Below, piece by piece: positions 8,323-18,112 of a stretch of 64,000 bases of DNA. The notes under the pieces are model-generated. The model was not told the DNA's origin. It made no database searches and saw only the letters and a list, made by a program, of their open reading frames with translations. Source of the stretch: Bradyrhizobium sp. CSA112 (GTDB lineage: Bacteria > Pseudomonadota > Alphaproteobacteria > Rhizobiales > Xanthobacteraceae); contig NZ_JAACFS010000016.1 in NCBI RefSeq assembly GCF_029051645.1, positions 91,421-155,420 of the forward strand, given 5' to 3'. A program made the translations under genes and the position numbers. Every line of letters starts with the position of its first letter. The first letter of the stretch is position 1.

Positions 8323-9564
8323 ATGCCCCCAACCGCCAATACCTCCCGTTCCAGCCGATTCCGACACGTTATCGGCGGCGTTGCCATCATCGGCGTCCTC
8401 GCGGCAGCCGGTTCGATCGCGAGCGGCCGCTATTTTCATGCGGCCCAGGCGACCACAGGGACCGCACCCGAGCAGGCCGTCTCCGTCACGATCGCGGTGA
8501 TCGAACCGCGTCGGACCGCGCTGTGGGATGACTTCTCCGGACGTCTCGAAGCCGTCAACCGCGTCGAGCTCCGCCCACGCGTCGCTGGCGCGATTCTGTC
8601 GGCCAACTTTGCCGAGGGCGCGTTGGTGAAAGCCGGCGATGTCCTGTTCAAGATTGATCCCGCGCCCTACGCCGCCGAAGTGGATAAGGCGAGCGCGCAG
8701 CTCGAGGCAGCCAAAGCGCGTGCGATCTTCACTGCGAGCGAAGTCGAGCGCGGCGCGCAGCTCGTCGGTAATGCCGTCGTCACGCGGCGCGATTTCGATC
8801 AGCGCGAGAACGCCAATCGCGAGGCGATTGCGAACGTGAAGGCGGCCGAAGCGACGCTGCAGACTGCAAAGCTCAATCTGGACTACACCGAGGTCCGCGC
8901 ACCCGTCGATGGCCGCGTCGGCAAGATCGAGGTGACAGTCGGAAATCTCGTGGCCGCAGGGACTGCCTCCCCGGTTCTGACTTCTCTTGTCTCTGTCAAC
9001 CCGATCTATGCGAGTTTCGATGCGGACGAAGAGATCGTGCTGCGGGCGCTGAACTCCATTGCAGATAGTTCGGGCAAGCGCGGCAATCTTGATCAAATAC
9101 CCGTCGAGATGACCACCTCTGGCGGCACATCGGCCACAGGCCATATCCAGTTGATCGACAACCAGGTCAACGGCCAGAGCGGCACGATACGCGTCCGCGC
9201 GGTATTCCAGAACAAGGATGGACGCCTCATCCCCGGCCAGTTCGCGCGGGTGCGGATGGGCCAGCCTCAGCAACAGACGCTGGTGATGATCGACGAGCGC
9301 GCCATCGGTACCGATCAGGATAAGAAGTTCGTTATGGTGGTCAGCGACGACAACCGCGCGGTCTATCGCGGAATAACGCTCGGCGGCGCCGTCGACGGGC
9401 TCCGTATCGTGACGGGTGGCCTAAAATCCGGTGACCGCATCGTCGTCAACGGCCTACAGCGGGTACGCCCGGGCGCGCTCCTGAAGACCGAAATTGCGGA
9501 GATGGGCTCGCGCGGACCGCAGCAAGCATCGAACGCCGGCAGCCGGCAAATCGTGCAGCGCTAA
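8323..9564 (+). CDS. RND efflux periplasmic adaptor (membrane fusion protein)
   Basis: 413 residues of the HlyD/AcrA family, linking the inner-membrane pump to an outer-membrane channel. An uncleaved N-terminal hydrophobic anchor (about residues 15-40) is followed by a lipoyl half with V-E-L-R-P-R-V-A-G, then a coiled hairpin and barrel domains (L-D-Y-T-E-V-R-A-P-V-D-G-R-V-G). The last domain reads VVNGLQRVRPGALL. The gene is followed 26 bp later by the permease, so they form an operon. No outer membrane factor gene follows, so a TolC-type channel encoded elsewhere must be used. GGAG inside the inverted repeat is the ribosome binding site. Confidence 0.93.
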   Translation: MPPTANTSRSSRFRHVIGGVAIIGVLAAAGSIASGRYFHAAQATTGTAPEQAVSVTIAVIEPRRTALWDDFSGRLEAVNRVELRPRVAGAILSANFAEGALVKAGDVLFKIDPAPYAAEVDKASAQLEAAKARAIFTASEVERGAQLVGNAVVTRRDFDQRENANREAIANVKAAEATLQTAKLNLDYTEVRAPVDGRVGKIEVTVGNLVAAGTASPVLTSLVSVNPIYASFDADEEIVLRALNSIADSSGKRGNLDQIPVEMTTSGGTSATGHIQLIDNQVNGQSGTIRVRAVFQNKDGRLIPGQFARVRMGQPQQQTLVMIDERAIGTDQDKKFVMVVSDDNRAVYRGITLGGAVDGLRIVTGGLKSGDRIVVNGLQRVRPGALLKTEIAEMGSRGPQQASNAGSRQIVQR

Positions 9565-9590
9565 CGACCGTCAGCGCTTGGGGCATAGCA

Positions 9591-12500
9591 ATGAATCTCT
9601 CAAAGTTCTTCATCGATCGGCCGATTTTTGCCGGTGTGCTTTCGATCGTGATCTTCCTGGCAGGCCTGATCTCGCTCTTTGCGATGCCGATCTCGGAGTA
9701 TCCGGACGTCGTGCCGCCCTCCGTGGTGGTGCGCGCGACCTACCCCGGCGCCAATCCGAAGGTGATCGCGGAGACAGTGGCAACGCCGATCGAGGAGCAG
9801 ATCAACGGCGTCGAGAACATGCTCTACATGAGCAGCCAGGCAACCACCGACGGGGCGATGACGCTGACGGTGACGTTCCGCCTCGGCACCGATCCTGACA
9901 AGGCGACACAGCTTGTGCAGAACCGCGTGCAGCAGGCCGAGCCGCGCCTGCCGGCGGTAGTTCGCCAGCTCGGCATTATCACCAAGAAGAGCTCGCCCGA
10001 CCTCACCATGGTCGTGCACCTGCTGTCGCCAAACAATCGCTACGACATGACGTATCTCCGCAACTACGCGGTGCTGAACGTCAAGGACCGCCTTGCGCGG
10101 ATCGACGGCGTCGGTGATGTCCAGCTCTACGGTGCCGGCGACTACTCGATGCGCGTCTGGGTCGACCCGCAGAAGGCCGCCGAGCACGGCCTGACCGCAA
10201 GCGACATCGTGAGGGCGATCCAGGCGCAGAACGTCGAGGCCGCCGCCGGCGTGGTCGGCTCCTCGCCGAGCGTCAAGGGCATCGACCTTCAGATGTCGGT
10301 CAACGCCGAAGGCCGGCTCGCGAGTGATGAACAGTTCGGCGACATCGTGGTCAAGACCGGTTCGCGTGGCGAGGTGGTGCGGCTGCGCGACGTCGCGCGC
10401 ATCGAATTAGGTGCGTCCGAATACGGCCTGCGCTCGCTGCTCGACAACAAACAGGCGGTGGCGATCCCGATCTTCCAGGCGCCGGGCTCCAACGCGCTCC
10501 AGATCTCCGACCATGTCCGCGCCACCATGGCCGAGATCAAGAAGAACATGCCCGAGGGCGTATCCTACCAGATCGTCTACGACCCCACACAGTTCGTGCG
10601 CTCGTCGATCGAGGCGGTGATCCACACGCTGCTGGAAGCGATCGCGCTGGTGGTACTGGTGGTCATCCTGTTCCTCCAAACCTGGCGGGCTTCCATCATT
10701 CCGCTCCTGGCCGTGCCGGTGTCGATTGTCGGCACATTCGCCGTGATGTACGTGTTCGGCTTCTCCATTAATGCGCTCAGCCTGTTCGGCCTGGTGCTCG
10801 CGATCGGCATCGTCGTCGACGACGCTATCGTCGTGGTCGAGAACGTCGAGCGCAACATCGAGGCCGGGCTGTCGCCGCGAGACGCCACCTATCAGGCAAT
10901 GCGGGAGGTTTCCGGCCCCATCATCGCGATCGCACTGGTCTTGATTGCCGTATTCGTTCCCCTCGCCTTCATCTCCGGCCTCACCGGGCAATTCTACAAG
11001 CAGTTCGCGCTGACGATCGCGATCTCGACTGTGATCTCCGCGATCAACTCCCTGACACTGTCGCCGGCATTGTCGGCGTTGCTGCTCAAGGGCCACAATG
11101 AGCCCAAGGACAGGCTTACCCTCATTCTGGAAAAAGGGCTCGGCTGGTTCTTCCGCGGCTTCAACCGCGCCTTCACGCGCGCCTCGGAGAATTATAGCGG
11201 CAGCGTGTCCAAAGTGATCTCCGGCAAGGCGGCGGTGATGGGCGTCTATCTGCTCCTGATCGGCCTGACCGCCCTGCTCTTCCAGCAGGTGCCGAGCGGC
11301 TTCGTCCCGGGTCAGGACAAGCAGTACCTCGTCGGCTTCGCACGCCTGCCCGACGGCGCCACGCTCGACCGCACCGAAGAGGTCATCCGCAAGATGAGCG
11401 ACATTGCGCTGACGCAGCCCGGCGTCGAGAGCTCGGTGGCGTTTCCCGGCCTGTCGATCTCCGGTTTCACCAACTCCTCCAACGCCGGCATCGTGTTCTC
11501 TACCTTGAAGCCGTTCGACGAGCGCAAGGATCCCGCGCTGAGTGGCCACGCGATCGCGGCCGAGCTGAACAAGAAATATGCCGGGATCCAGGAGTCCTTC
11601 ATCGCCATGTTCCCGCCGCCTCCGGTCAACGGGCTCGGCACCATTGGCGGCTTCAAGCTCCAGATCGAGGACCGCGCGGGCCTCGGCTATGACGCGCTGA
11701 ACGAGGCGACCAACGCGTTCATGGCCGCGATGCAGAAGGCGCCGGAAATCGCCGGCGTCTTCTCGAGCTTCCAGGTCAACGTGCCACAGTTGTTCGCCGA
11801 CATTGACCGCACCAAGGCCTTGCAGCTCGGCGTGCCCGTGACAGAGGTCTTCAGCACGCTGCAGATCTATCTGGGCTCGTACTACGTCAACGACTTCAAC
11901 AAATTTGGCCGCACCTATTCGGTCCGTGTGCAGGCCGACGCGCCGTTCCGCGCGCGGGCCGACGACATCAGGCAATTGAAGGTGCGCTCGTCTTCCGGCG
12001 ACATGATCCCGCTCTCGGCGCTCTTGACGATTCGCCAGAGCGCTGGGCCTGAACGCGCGATTCGTTACAACGGTTTCTTGTCCTCCGACGTCAACGCCGC
12101 GGCAGCGCCCGGCTACTCCTCCGGCCAGGCTCAGGAAGCGGCGACGCGCACCGCCGCCGAAGTGCTACCGCCTGGCTTCGCCTTTGAATGGACCGACCTG
12201 ACCTATCAGGAGTTTATCGCCGGAAACTCCGGCATCTGGGTTTTTCCACTCGCGATCCTCCTCGTGTTCCTGGTGCTGGCTGCGCTCTATGAGAGCCTGA
12301 CCCTGCCCCTGTCGATCATCATGATCGTGCCAATGGGGCTGCTTGCCGCGATGTTCGGCGTCTGGATGTCGAAGGGCGACAATAACGTCTTTACCCAGAT
12401 CGGATTGATCGTGCTGGTGGGATTGTCTGCCAAGAACGCGATCCTTATCGTCGAATTCGCGCGCGAACTGGAGTTCGCCGGTCGTTCGCCGATCCGGGCA

Positions 12501-12779
12501 GCGATCGAGGCAAGCCGCCTGCGGCTGCGTCCGATCCTGATGACTTCGATGGCATTCATCATGGGCGTCTTGCCGCTGGTGCTCTCGACCGGTGCCGGTT
12601 CGGAAATGCGCCGAGCCATGGGCGTCGCCGTCTTCTCCGGCATGATCGGCGTCACGGTGTTTGGCCTGTTCCTGACACCCGTGTTCTATGTTCTGTTGCG
12701 CACCGTCACGGGACTGAAGCCACTGACCAACCATTCCGCCAGTGTAGCGACCGGTCATGCGCCGGAGCCCGGTCGCTAA
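9591..12779 (+). CDS. RND multidrug efflux permease (HAE1 family)
   Basis: 1062 residues, the full length expected of an AcrB/MexB-type proton-driven drug pump. It begins with the hallmark SKFFIDRPIFAGVLS, has 12 membrane segments in two groups of six and two large periplasmic loops. The TM4 proton relay region (GIVVDDAIVVVENVERN) carries the paired Asp residues. The second half repeats the pattern with GLSAKNAILIVEFA. Very likely exports organic toxicants, dyes or antibiotics. It is co-transcribed with the adaptor upstream. The gene ends convergent with livF; the 120-bp gap holds a self-complementary TTGGCCGCGGCCAA at 12813-12826 but no clear terminator. Confidence 0.95.
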   Translation: MNLSKFFIDRPIFAGVLSIVIFLAGLISLFAMPISEYPDVVPPSVVVRATYPGANPKVIAETVATPIEEQINGVENMLYMSSQATTDGAMTLTVTFRLGTDPDKATQLVQNRVQQAEPRLPAVVRQLGIITKKSSPDLTMVVHLLSPNNRYDMTYLRNYAVLNVKDRLARIDGVGDVQLYGAGDYSMRVWVDPQKAAEHGLTASDIVRAIQAQNVEAAAGVVGSSPSVKGIDLQMSVNAEGRLASDEQFGDIVVKTGSRGEVVRLRDVARIELGASEYGLRSLLDNKQAVAIPIFQAPGSNALQISDHVRATMAEIKKNMPEGVSYQIVYDPTQFVRSSIEAVIHTLLEAIALVVLVVILFLQTWRASIIPLLAVPVSIVGTFAVMYVFGFSINALSLFGLVLAIGIVVDDAIVVVENVERNIEAGLSPRDATYQAMREVSGPIIAIALVLIAVFVPLAFISGLTGQFYKQFALTIAISTVISAINSLTLSPALSALLLKGHNEPKDRLTLILEKGLGWFFRGFNRAFTRASENYSGSVSKVISGKAAVMGVYLLLIGLTALLFQQVPSGFVPGQDKQYLVGFARLPDGATLDRTEEVIRKMSDIALTQPGVESSVAFPGLSISGFTNSSNAGIVFSTLKPFDERKDPALSGHAIAAELNKKYAGIQESFIAMFPPPPVNGLGTIGGFKLQIEDRAGLGYDALNEATNAFMAAMQKAPEIAGVFSSFQVNVPQLFADIDRTKALQLGVPVTEVFSTLQIYLGSYYVNDFNKFGRTYSVRVQADAPFRARADDIRQLKVRSSSGDMIPLSALLTIRQSAGPERAIRYNGFLSSDVNAAAAPGYSSGQAQEAATRTAAEVLPPGFAFEWTDLTYQEFIAGNSGIWVFPLAILLVFLVLAALYESLTLPLSIIMIVPMGLLAAMFGVWMSKGDNNVFTQIGLIVLVGLSAKNAILIVEFARELEFAGRSPIRAAIEASRLRLRPILMTSMAFIMGVLPLVLSTGAGSEMRRAMGVAVFSGMIGVTVFGLFLTPVFYVLLRTVTGLKPLTNHSASVATGHAPEPGR

Positions 12780-12900
12780 TGCGGGGCACTATGGTCGAAC
12801 GACGGACAGTGGTTGGCCGCGGCCAAACGTCGAGCGCCCATAGGCGCACCATCACCCCCCGCCGGCGCGATTCGTCGTTTTCAAGTTGAAGCAGCGAAAC

Positions 12901-13740
12901 CTAAGCAAGCCAGCGTTTGCGCCGCTTGTAGTGCTTCACATCGCGGAATGATTTTCGCTTCTCCCCGGCGACGCCAAGATAGAACTCCTTGACGTCCTCA
13001 TTTGCGGCGAGCGCCCTCGCCTCGCCATCCATCACCACGCGGCCAGTTTCGAGGATATATCCGTAGTTGGCGTATTTGAGCGCCATGTTGGTGTTCTGCT
13101 CGGCGAGAAGAAACGAGACACCTTCCTTGACGTTCAAATCCTTCACGATCTGGAAGATCTCTTCGACGATCTGCGGCGCGAGACCCATCGAAGGCTCGTC
13201 GAGCAGGATCATCTTCGGGCGCGACATCAGCGCACGGCCGATCACGCACATCTGCTGTTCGCCGCCCGACGTATAGCCGGCGGTCGCACTACGCCGCTCC
13301 CCGAGACGAGGAAAATAGGCATAGACTCGCTCCAGATCCCGCGCGATCGCGGCCTTACCGTCGGTCCGCGTGAAGGCACCGGTCAGGAGATTCTCTTCGA
13401 CCGTGAGGTGAGCGAAGCAACGCCGTCCCTCCATCACCTGAATGCAGCCGCGCCGCACCACATCATTTGGTGACAGGGACTGCACTTCGACCCCGTCGAA
13501 CAGGATCGAGCCCTTGGTGACCTCGCCGCGCTCCGCATGCAGCAGATTGGAGACCGCCTTCAGCGTCGTTGTCTTGCCCGCGCCGTTGGCGCCGAGAAGC
13601 GCGACAATTCCGCCTCGTGGCACATCCAGCGATACACCCTTCAACACGAGGATGACGTGACTGTAGACAACCTCGATATTGTTGACCGACAGAAACGGCG
13701 TTGCCGCTTCTGTCGCCGTAGAGGCCTTATGGATTGACAC
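12901..13740 (-). CDS. livF: HAAT ABC transporter ATP-binding protein LivF
   Basis: 279 residues. It is an ATPase of a branched-chain-amino-acid-type ABC importer. Walker A is GANGAGKTT, the signature reads TSGGEQQM, and Walker B is MILLDEPSMGL. The order L-A-P-Q-I-V-E-E-I-F followed by LLAEQN is typical of LivF. A basic C-terminal extension (K-R-R-K-R-W-L-A) exceeds the usual LivF length of about 235-240 residues. It is the last gene of the operon on this strand and is separated from livK by a strong inverted repeat. Confidence 0.92.
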   Translation of the reverse strand: MSIHKASTATEAATPFLSVNNIEVVYSHVILVLKGVSLDVPRGGIVALLGANGAGKTTTLKAVSNLLHAERGEVTKGSILFDGVEVQSLSPNDVVRRGCIQVMEGRRCFAHLTVEENLLTGAFTRTDGKAAIARDLERVYAYFPRLGERRSATAGYTSGGEQQMCVIGRALMSRPKMILLDEPSMGLAPQIVEEIFQIVKDLNVKEGVSFLLAEQNTNMALKYANYGYILETGRVVMDGEARALAANEDVKEFYLGVAGEKRKSFRDVKHYKRRKRWLA

Positions 13741-13773
13741 GCGGTCCTCTCCAACCGGTTGCAGCTTTCGAGA

Positions 13774-13806
13774 GATCCGGGAGGAGGCGAACTCTCCTCC
13801 CGGATC
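13774..13806 (-). terminator. Inverted repeat between livK and livF
   Basis: Perfect 13-bp arms (GATCCGGGAGGAG and its complement) with a 7-nt loop, directly after the livK stop. There is no T tract on the coding strand, so it is more likely an attenuator or mRNA-stabilising hairpin that raises binding-protein output over the downstream ATPase than a full terminator. Confidence 0.55.
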
Positions 13807-13818
13807 GCCGGGAAGTGT

Positions 13819-15138
13819 TCAGCTTTCTTTCGAGCAGTCGCGCGGCTGAATCTTCTTGTCCGCCGCATACTTCGCGGAAACTTCATCGACGAGCGGCTCG
13901 GTGTCGGATTGGTTGGCCGTGTACCAGTCGGAGATGACTTTCCAACCCTTGCCGTCCCATTGCTGCACGCGTCCGTCCCGCGCGCCCTCGTGGTCGGAGC
14001 AGGAAATCTTGATCGGCTTCAACATGCCCTCGAAGCCGAGTTCCTTGATCCGTGCATCCGAGAGGTTGAGGTTCTCCAGACCCCAGCGGACCTGCTCGCC
14101 CGTCAGCGGCTTCTTGCCGAACTTTTCCTGCGCCTTGCGGATCCCCTCCACGCCAAGCATGGCGTTCACCATCCCGCGGTTATAGAGAACCTCGCCGACC
14201 TTCTCAGGCTCCGATGCGCCCTTGCCCTTTGCGTAGACGTACTTCTCGATGTCCGCATGCACAGGGAATTTCCCTGCACCATGCTGAAGCATCAGCGACT
14301 TGTAGCCAGCGGCTTGATCGCCAGCGGGCGTTACATCCGGCTCCGCCCCTGACCACCAGACACCGATCATCTTGTCGCGCGGATAGGCAACGGCCGCGGC
14401 TTCCTTGACTGCGGTGCCGTTCATGACGCCCCAGCCCCAGACCAGGACATAGTCCGGCCGGTTCTGGCGGATCGCCAGCCATTGCGACTTCTGTTCGACA
14501 CCGGGGTGCGTGACCGGGATCGGCGTAAACTCGAAGCCGTGCTTCTTTGCCAGCACCTGCAGCATCGGGATCGGCTCCTTGCCGTAAGGGCTGTCGTGAT
14601 AGAGCAGCGAAATCTTCTTGCCTTTCAGCTTGTCGAAACCGCCGACCTCTTTGGCGATATGCTGGACCGCGATATCGGCCGCCGACCAGTACGTGCCGAG
14701 CAGCGGGAAGTTGTAGGAGAAGACGGCTCCGTTCTTGGAATCGGCGCGGCCATAACCCATCGTGATAATCGGGATCTTGTCGGTTGCTGTCTTTTCGGTG
14801 AGGGCGAATGTAATGCCGGTCGACAGCGGATTGATGAAGGCTGCACCGGTCGGCCCCTTGCCTTTGAGACGCTCGTAACATTCAACGCCCTTGTCGGTGG
14901 CATAGCCGGTCTCGCATTCCTCGACCAAGAGCTTGACGCCGTTGATGCCGCCGTCGCGCTCGTTGACAAGGTTGTAATAGTCGGCCACGCCGTTTGCGTA
15001 CGGCACGCCATTCACGGCGTACGCGCCCGTTCGGTAGGATAGTATCGGGATGAACTGCTCGTTCTGCGCTGCAGCAGGAGAGGCGAACGCCCCGCCCGAA
15101 AGGATGGCTGCGGCCAGCATCAGTTTGTTGCGTAGCAT
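13819..15138 (-). CDS. livK: HAAT transporter substrate-binding protein
   Basis: 439 residues of the periplasmic LivK-like type I binding-protein family. A clear signal peptide (residues 1-24, L-M-L-A-A-A-I-L-S-G-G-A-F-A-S-P-A-A-A) is followed by two Rossmann-like lobes. It is longer than the about 370 residues of LivK itself, like binding proteins in this operon type that serve aromatic or other carboxylic acids. The ATG at 15138 was chosen for the AGGAGG 8 nt before it and because it begins the signal peptide. The ligand is unknown; operon association with an acyl-CoA synthetase suggests a carboxylic acid rather than leucine. Confidence 0.92.
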   Translation of the reverse strand: MLRNKLMLAAAILSGGAFASPAAAQNEQFIPILSYRTGAYAVNGVPYANGVADYYNLVNERDGGINGVKLLVEECETGYATDKGVECYERLKGKGPTGAAFINPLSTGITFALTEKTATDKIPIITMGYGRADSKNGAVFSYNFPLLGTYWSAADIAVQHIAKEVGGFDKLKGKKISLLYHDSPYGKEPIPMLQVLAKKHGFEFTPIPVTHPGVEQKSQWLAIRQNRPDYVLVWGWGVMNGTAVKEAAAVAYPRDKMIGVWWSGAEPDVTPAGDQAAGYKSLMLQHGAGKFPVHADIEKYVYAKGKGASEPEKVGEVLYNRGMVNAMLGVEGIRKAQEKFGKKPLTGEQVRWGLENLNLSDARIKELGFEGMLKPIKISCSDHEGARDGRVQQWDGKGWKVISDWYTANQSDTEPLVDEVSAKYAADKKIQPRDCSKES

Positions 15139-15243
15139 GATTGATGTCCTCCTCTTTGAGCCCTCTTTTGTGTCGCGGGGCGTTGCTTCCTCACTCCTTC
15201 TACCAACGGCCGTCACCCGCGTGCGATCTCAGCCCATCGCTCT

Positions 15244-16371
15244 TCAGTAAGGAAACGGCCAAAGTCTGAGCTTCTCCTTGCCAATCGATATAAGCCGGGC
15301 AAACCCATGTGGCTCCTTGATGAGAAGATAGCAGATCAACGATCCAAAGATGATGAACTCCAGATGAGTAATCGTTTCCGTCGACAGCGGCACACCGAGC
15401 TGGGTTGGAATCAGGTTCAGCATGATCGGCAGAATGAGGATGAAGGCCGCACCGACGAACGAGCCCATGATCGATCCGAGGCCGCCGATGATAACCATGA
15501 ACAGAAGCTGCAGCGAGCGGTCGATCGAGAAGGCGAGCGGCTCCCACGAGCCCAGATAGACGAACGCCCAGAGTGCGCCCGCCACGCCGACGATAAATGA
15601 AGAAACCGCGAAAGCCGTGAGCTTTGCATAGAGCGGCCGGATACCGATCAGCTCGGCGGCGATGTCCATGTCGCGGATCGCCATCCATTGTCTGCCGAGA
15701 TTGCCGCGAACGAGGTTCTTCGCCAGAACCGCGAACACCGTTACGAAGATCAGGCACAGCATGTAGCGCTCGATCGGCGTGCCTACGTTCAGGCCGAAGA
15801 AATCCAGTGTCGGTGCATTGACCGACCCTGACGGCGCATAATTGGTGAACCACGCCACCCGCAGGAACACCCAGTCGAAGAAGAACTGTGCTGCGAGCGT
15901 TGCGACCGCCAGATAGAGGCCCTTGATCCGCAGACTGGGAATACCGAAGAGGATTCCGGCAACAGCCGCCGTGAGCCCGCCGAGCAGAATGGCTAACAGT
16001 ACGGGCAGCGGCGGGATCGAAACCGCGAAACCAAGCCACGCGAGCGGAATATGAACACCGGTCCCCAGCTTGTAAGCAGAATAGGCGCCGATGGCCATGA
16101 ACGCGCCGCTGCCGAGCGAGATCTGACCGCAATAGCCGACAAGAATGTTTACGCCGATAGCGGCGAGCGCGAGGATCAGGAACGGCAGCAGAATGGCGCG
16201 AAGCAGATAGTCGCTGCCGAACGGCCAAATGTCGAGGTCGGCCAGCAGCGGCACGCCAATGAAGGCGATCCCGAGCAAGATGGCGAGCGCCATACGGTCC
16301 TGGCGGATCGGGAAGATCGCCATATCCTCCGCATAGGTCGTCTTGAATTGGCCGGCCTCACGATAAAGCAC
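15244..16371 (-). CDS. livM: HAAT transporter permease LivM
   Basis: 375 residues with about ten hydrophobic helices and the LivM signature G-Y-C-G-Q-I-S-L-G-S-G-A-F-M-A-I-G-A near residues 65-85. It forms the membrane channel with LivH. The start is a GTG at 16371, preceded by GAGGAG at 6 nt spacing and only 15 bp after the livH stop. An ATG 16 codons further in is less well placed. Confidence 0.92.
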   Translation of the reverse strand: MLYREAGQFKTTYAEDMAIFPIRQDRMALAILLGIAFIGVPLLADLDIWPFGSDYLLRAILLPFLILALAAIGVNILVGYCGQISLGSGAFMAIGAYSAYKLGTGVHIPLAWLGFAVSIPPLPVLLAILLGGLTAAVAGILFGIPSLRIKGLYLAVATLAAQFFFDWVFLRVAWFTNYAPSGSVNAPTLDFFGLNVGTPIERYMLCLIFVTVFAVLAKNLVRGNLGRQWMAIRDMDIAAELIGIRPLYAKLTAFAVSSFIVGVAGALWAFVYLGSWEPLAFSIDRSLQLLFMVIIGGLGSIMGSFVGAAFILILPIMLNLIPTQLGVPLSTETITHLEFIIFGSLICYLLIKEPHGFARLISIGKEKLRLWPFPY

Positions 16372-16386
16372 AACGAACTCCTCGTC

Positions 16387-17316
16387 TCAGATACGTTCGA
16401 TGATCCGCTCGCCGAACAGCCCCTGCGGCCGTACGAGCAGCACCGCCAACGCCAGCACATAGGCGAACCAATATTCGATACCGCCACCAATATGAGCCCC
16501 CAGGAACACCTCGGCGATCTTCTCGCCCGCGCCCACAATGAGCCCGCCGGCGATGGCCCCTGGAACCGAGGTAAGGCCTCCGATGATCAGAACCGGCAAG
16601 GCCTTCAGCGCGAGAAACGTGATAGAGAACTGTACGCCCAGTTTGGTACCCCACACGGTCGCCGCAACCAGCGCAACGAGACCGGCAACAAGCCAGACCA
16701 CGAACCAGATCCAGCTGATTGGAATCCCGACCGACTGCGCGGCCAGGTGATCGTCGGCAACCGCCCTGAGTGCGCGGCCGGTCTTGGTCCGCTCGAAGAA
16801 GATCGCAAGGCCTGCGACCAGAATGCCGGCGATAAGGCCGCCCCAGACATCCAGCTTGTTGACCAAAATCCCACCGGGAAAGAGATTTTCAAACAGGAAC
16901 CAGGCGTCCGTCGGAAACAGTCGCAAAGGATACGCATCGGAACCGAAGATCATCTGCGCCGCACCCTCGAGGATGAATGTCACGCCGATGGTGGACATGA
17001 ACAGCGTAAGGCCGTCCTGGTTGACAAGAGGTCCGATCACGAACCGCTCGATCAGCCAGGCGGTTATCGCCATGATCACGGCAGCGAAGCCAATGCCGAG
17101 GATGATCGCAGCCCAAAGCGGCAAACCCCATGCCACCAGCAGATCGAGCGAGCGAACCAGCGCAAGCCCGGCGAGCAAGACCATTGCGCCTTGCGCAAAA
17201 TTAAAGACACCAGATGCCTTGAAGATCAACACGAAGCCGAGCGCGACCAGCGAGTACAGCACGCCGGACATCAATCCGCCGATCAGCACTTCGAGAAATT
17301 GACCCAACGCGATCAC
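16387..17316 (-). CDS. livH: HAAT transporter permease LivH
   Basis: About 309 residues, eight or so hydrophobic helices, with the LivH pattern G-G-L-M-S-G-V-L-Y-S-L-V-A-L-G at the N-terminus and the F-N-F-A-Q-G-A segment soon after. A GTG at 17316 has AAGGAG 6 nt upstream and leaves 10 bp after livG, so I prefer it to the ATG at 17343, which would overlap livG. Partner of LivM in the inner membrane. Confidence 0.92.
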   Translation of the reverse strand: MIALGQFLEVLIGGLMSGVLYSLVALGFVLIFKASGVFNFAQGAMVLLAGLALVRSLDLLVAWGLPLWAAIILGIGFAAVIMAITAWLIERFVIGPLVNQDGLTLFMSTIGVTFILEGAAQMIFGSDAYPLRLFPTDAWFLFENLFPGGILVNKLDVWGGLIAGILVAGLAIFFERTKTGRALRAVADDHLAAQSVGIPISWIWFVVWLVAGLVALVAATVWGTKLGVQFSITFLALKALPVLIIGGLTSVPGAIAGGLIVGAGEKIAEVFLGAHIGGGIEYWFAYVLALAVLLVRPQGLFGERIIERI

Positions 17317-17326
17317 ACAAAGCTCC

Positions 17327-18112
17327 TTAATGCGCAACGCCAAGATAGGCGTCGATCACGCCCTGATTCTTCTTGACCTCATCCGGGGTTCCGTCAGCGA
17401 TCTTCACGCCGTGATCGAGCACTGCCACGCGATGGGAAAGATCCATCACCACAGCCATGTCATGCTCGATCAGCGCAATCGTCGTGCCGTAATGATTGTT
17501 GACGTCGATGATGAAGCGCGACATGTCCTCCTTCTCCTCGAGGTTCATGCCTGCCATCGGCTCGTCGAGGAGAAGAAGATCCGGCTCCATCGCAAGGGCG
17601 CGGCCGAGTTCGACGCGTTTCTGCAGGCCGTATGGCAAACGCGCAACCGGCACCTTGCGGATCGCCTCAATCTCCAGAAAATCAATGATCTCCTCGACCC
17701 GGTGCCGATGCTCGATCTCCTCCGCCAGCGCAGGGCCGTAGCGCAGCATCTGCCACAGAAGGCCCCGGCGCATCTTCAATGTGCGGCCAGCCATAATATT
17801 GTCGAGCGCGCTCATTCCCTTGAATAGTGCAACGTTCTGAAAGGTGCGCGCGATACCGCCCCGGGACGCCTCGAACGGCCGCATCTCGGCGCGGGTCCTT
17901 CCCTTGAAGGTGATGGCGCCGTGATTGGGGTGATAAAAGCCGTTGATGACGTTGAGCATCGAAGTCTTCCCGGCGCCGTTCGGTCCGATGATGGCGCGAA
18001 TTTCACCTTTCCTGATGTCAAACGAAACGTCCCTCAGCGCTTTCACGCCGCCAAACGCCAGCGATACGCCCTCGACCTGAAGCAGGATTTCGCTCGTGTC
18101 CGGCATTCTCAT
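17327..18112 (-). CDS. livG: HAAT transporter ATP-binding protein LivG
   Basis: 261 residues. Walker A is GPNGAGKTS, Walker B LLLLDEPMAGM, and the family-specific ending is I-A-D-G-T-P-D-E-V, then A-Y-L-G. The signature region (R-L-P-Y-G-L-Q-K-R-V-E) departs from the usual LSGGQQ form, as is common in LivG proteins of synthetase-linked operons. The ATG overlaps the stop codon of the acyl-CoA synthetase by four bases (ATGA), so translation is coupled. Confidence 0.93.
   Translation of the reverse strand: MRMPDTSEILLQVEGVSLAFGGVKALRDVSFDIRKGEIRAIIGPNGAGKTSMLNVINGFYHPNHGAITFKGRTRAEMRPFEASRGGIARTFQNVALFKGMSALDNIMAGRTLKMRRGLLWQMLRYGPALAEEIEHRHRVEEIIDFLEIEAIRKVPVARLPYGLQKRVELGRALAMEPDLLLLDEPMAGMNLEEKEDMSRFIIDVNNHYGTTIALIEHDMAVVMDLSHRVAVLDHGVKIADGTPDEVKKNQGVIDAYLGVAH

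Noticed and set aside
10407..11975. 522-codon open frame antisense to the RND permease
   Set aside because: Low-complexity product rich in D, H, R and Q, typical of an antisense shadow of membrane-protein codons.
12813..12826. TTGGCCGCGGCCAA palindrome as terminator of the pump operon
   Set aside because: No loop and no T tract; it may be coincidental or a binding site.
16051..17376. 441-codon plus-strand frame across livM and livH
   Set aside because: Antisense shadow; both permeases on the other strand have family motifs and ribosome binding sites.
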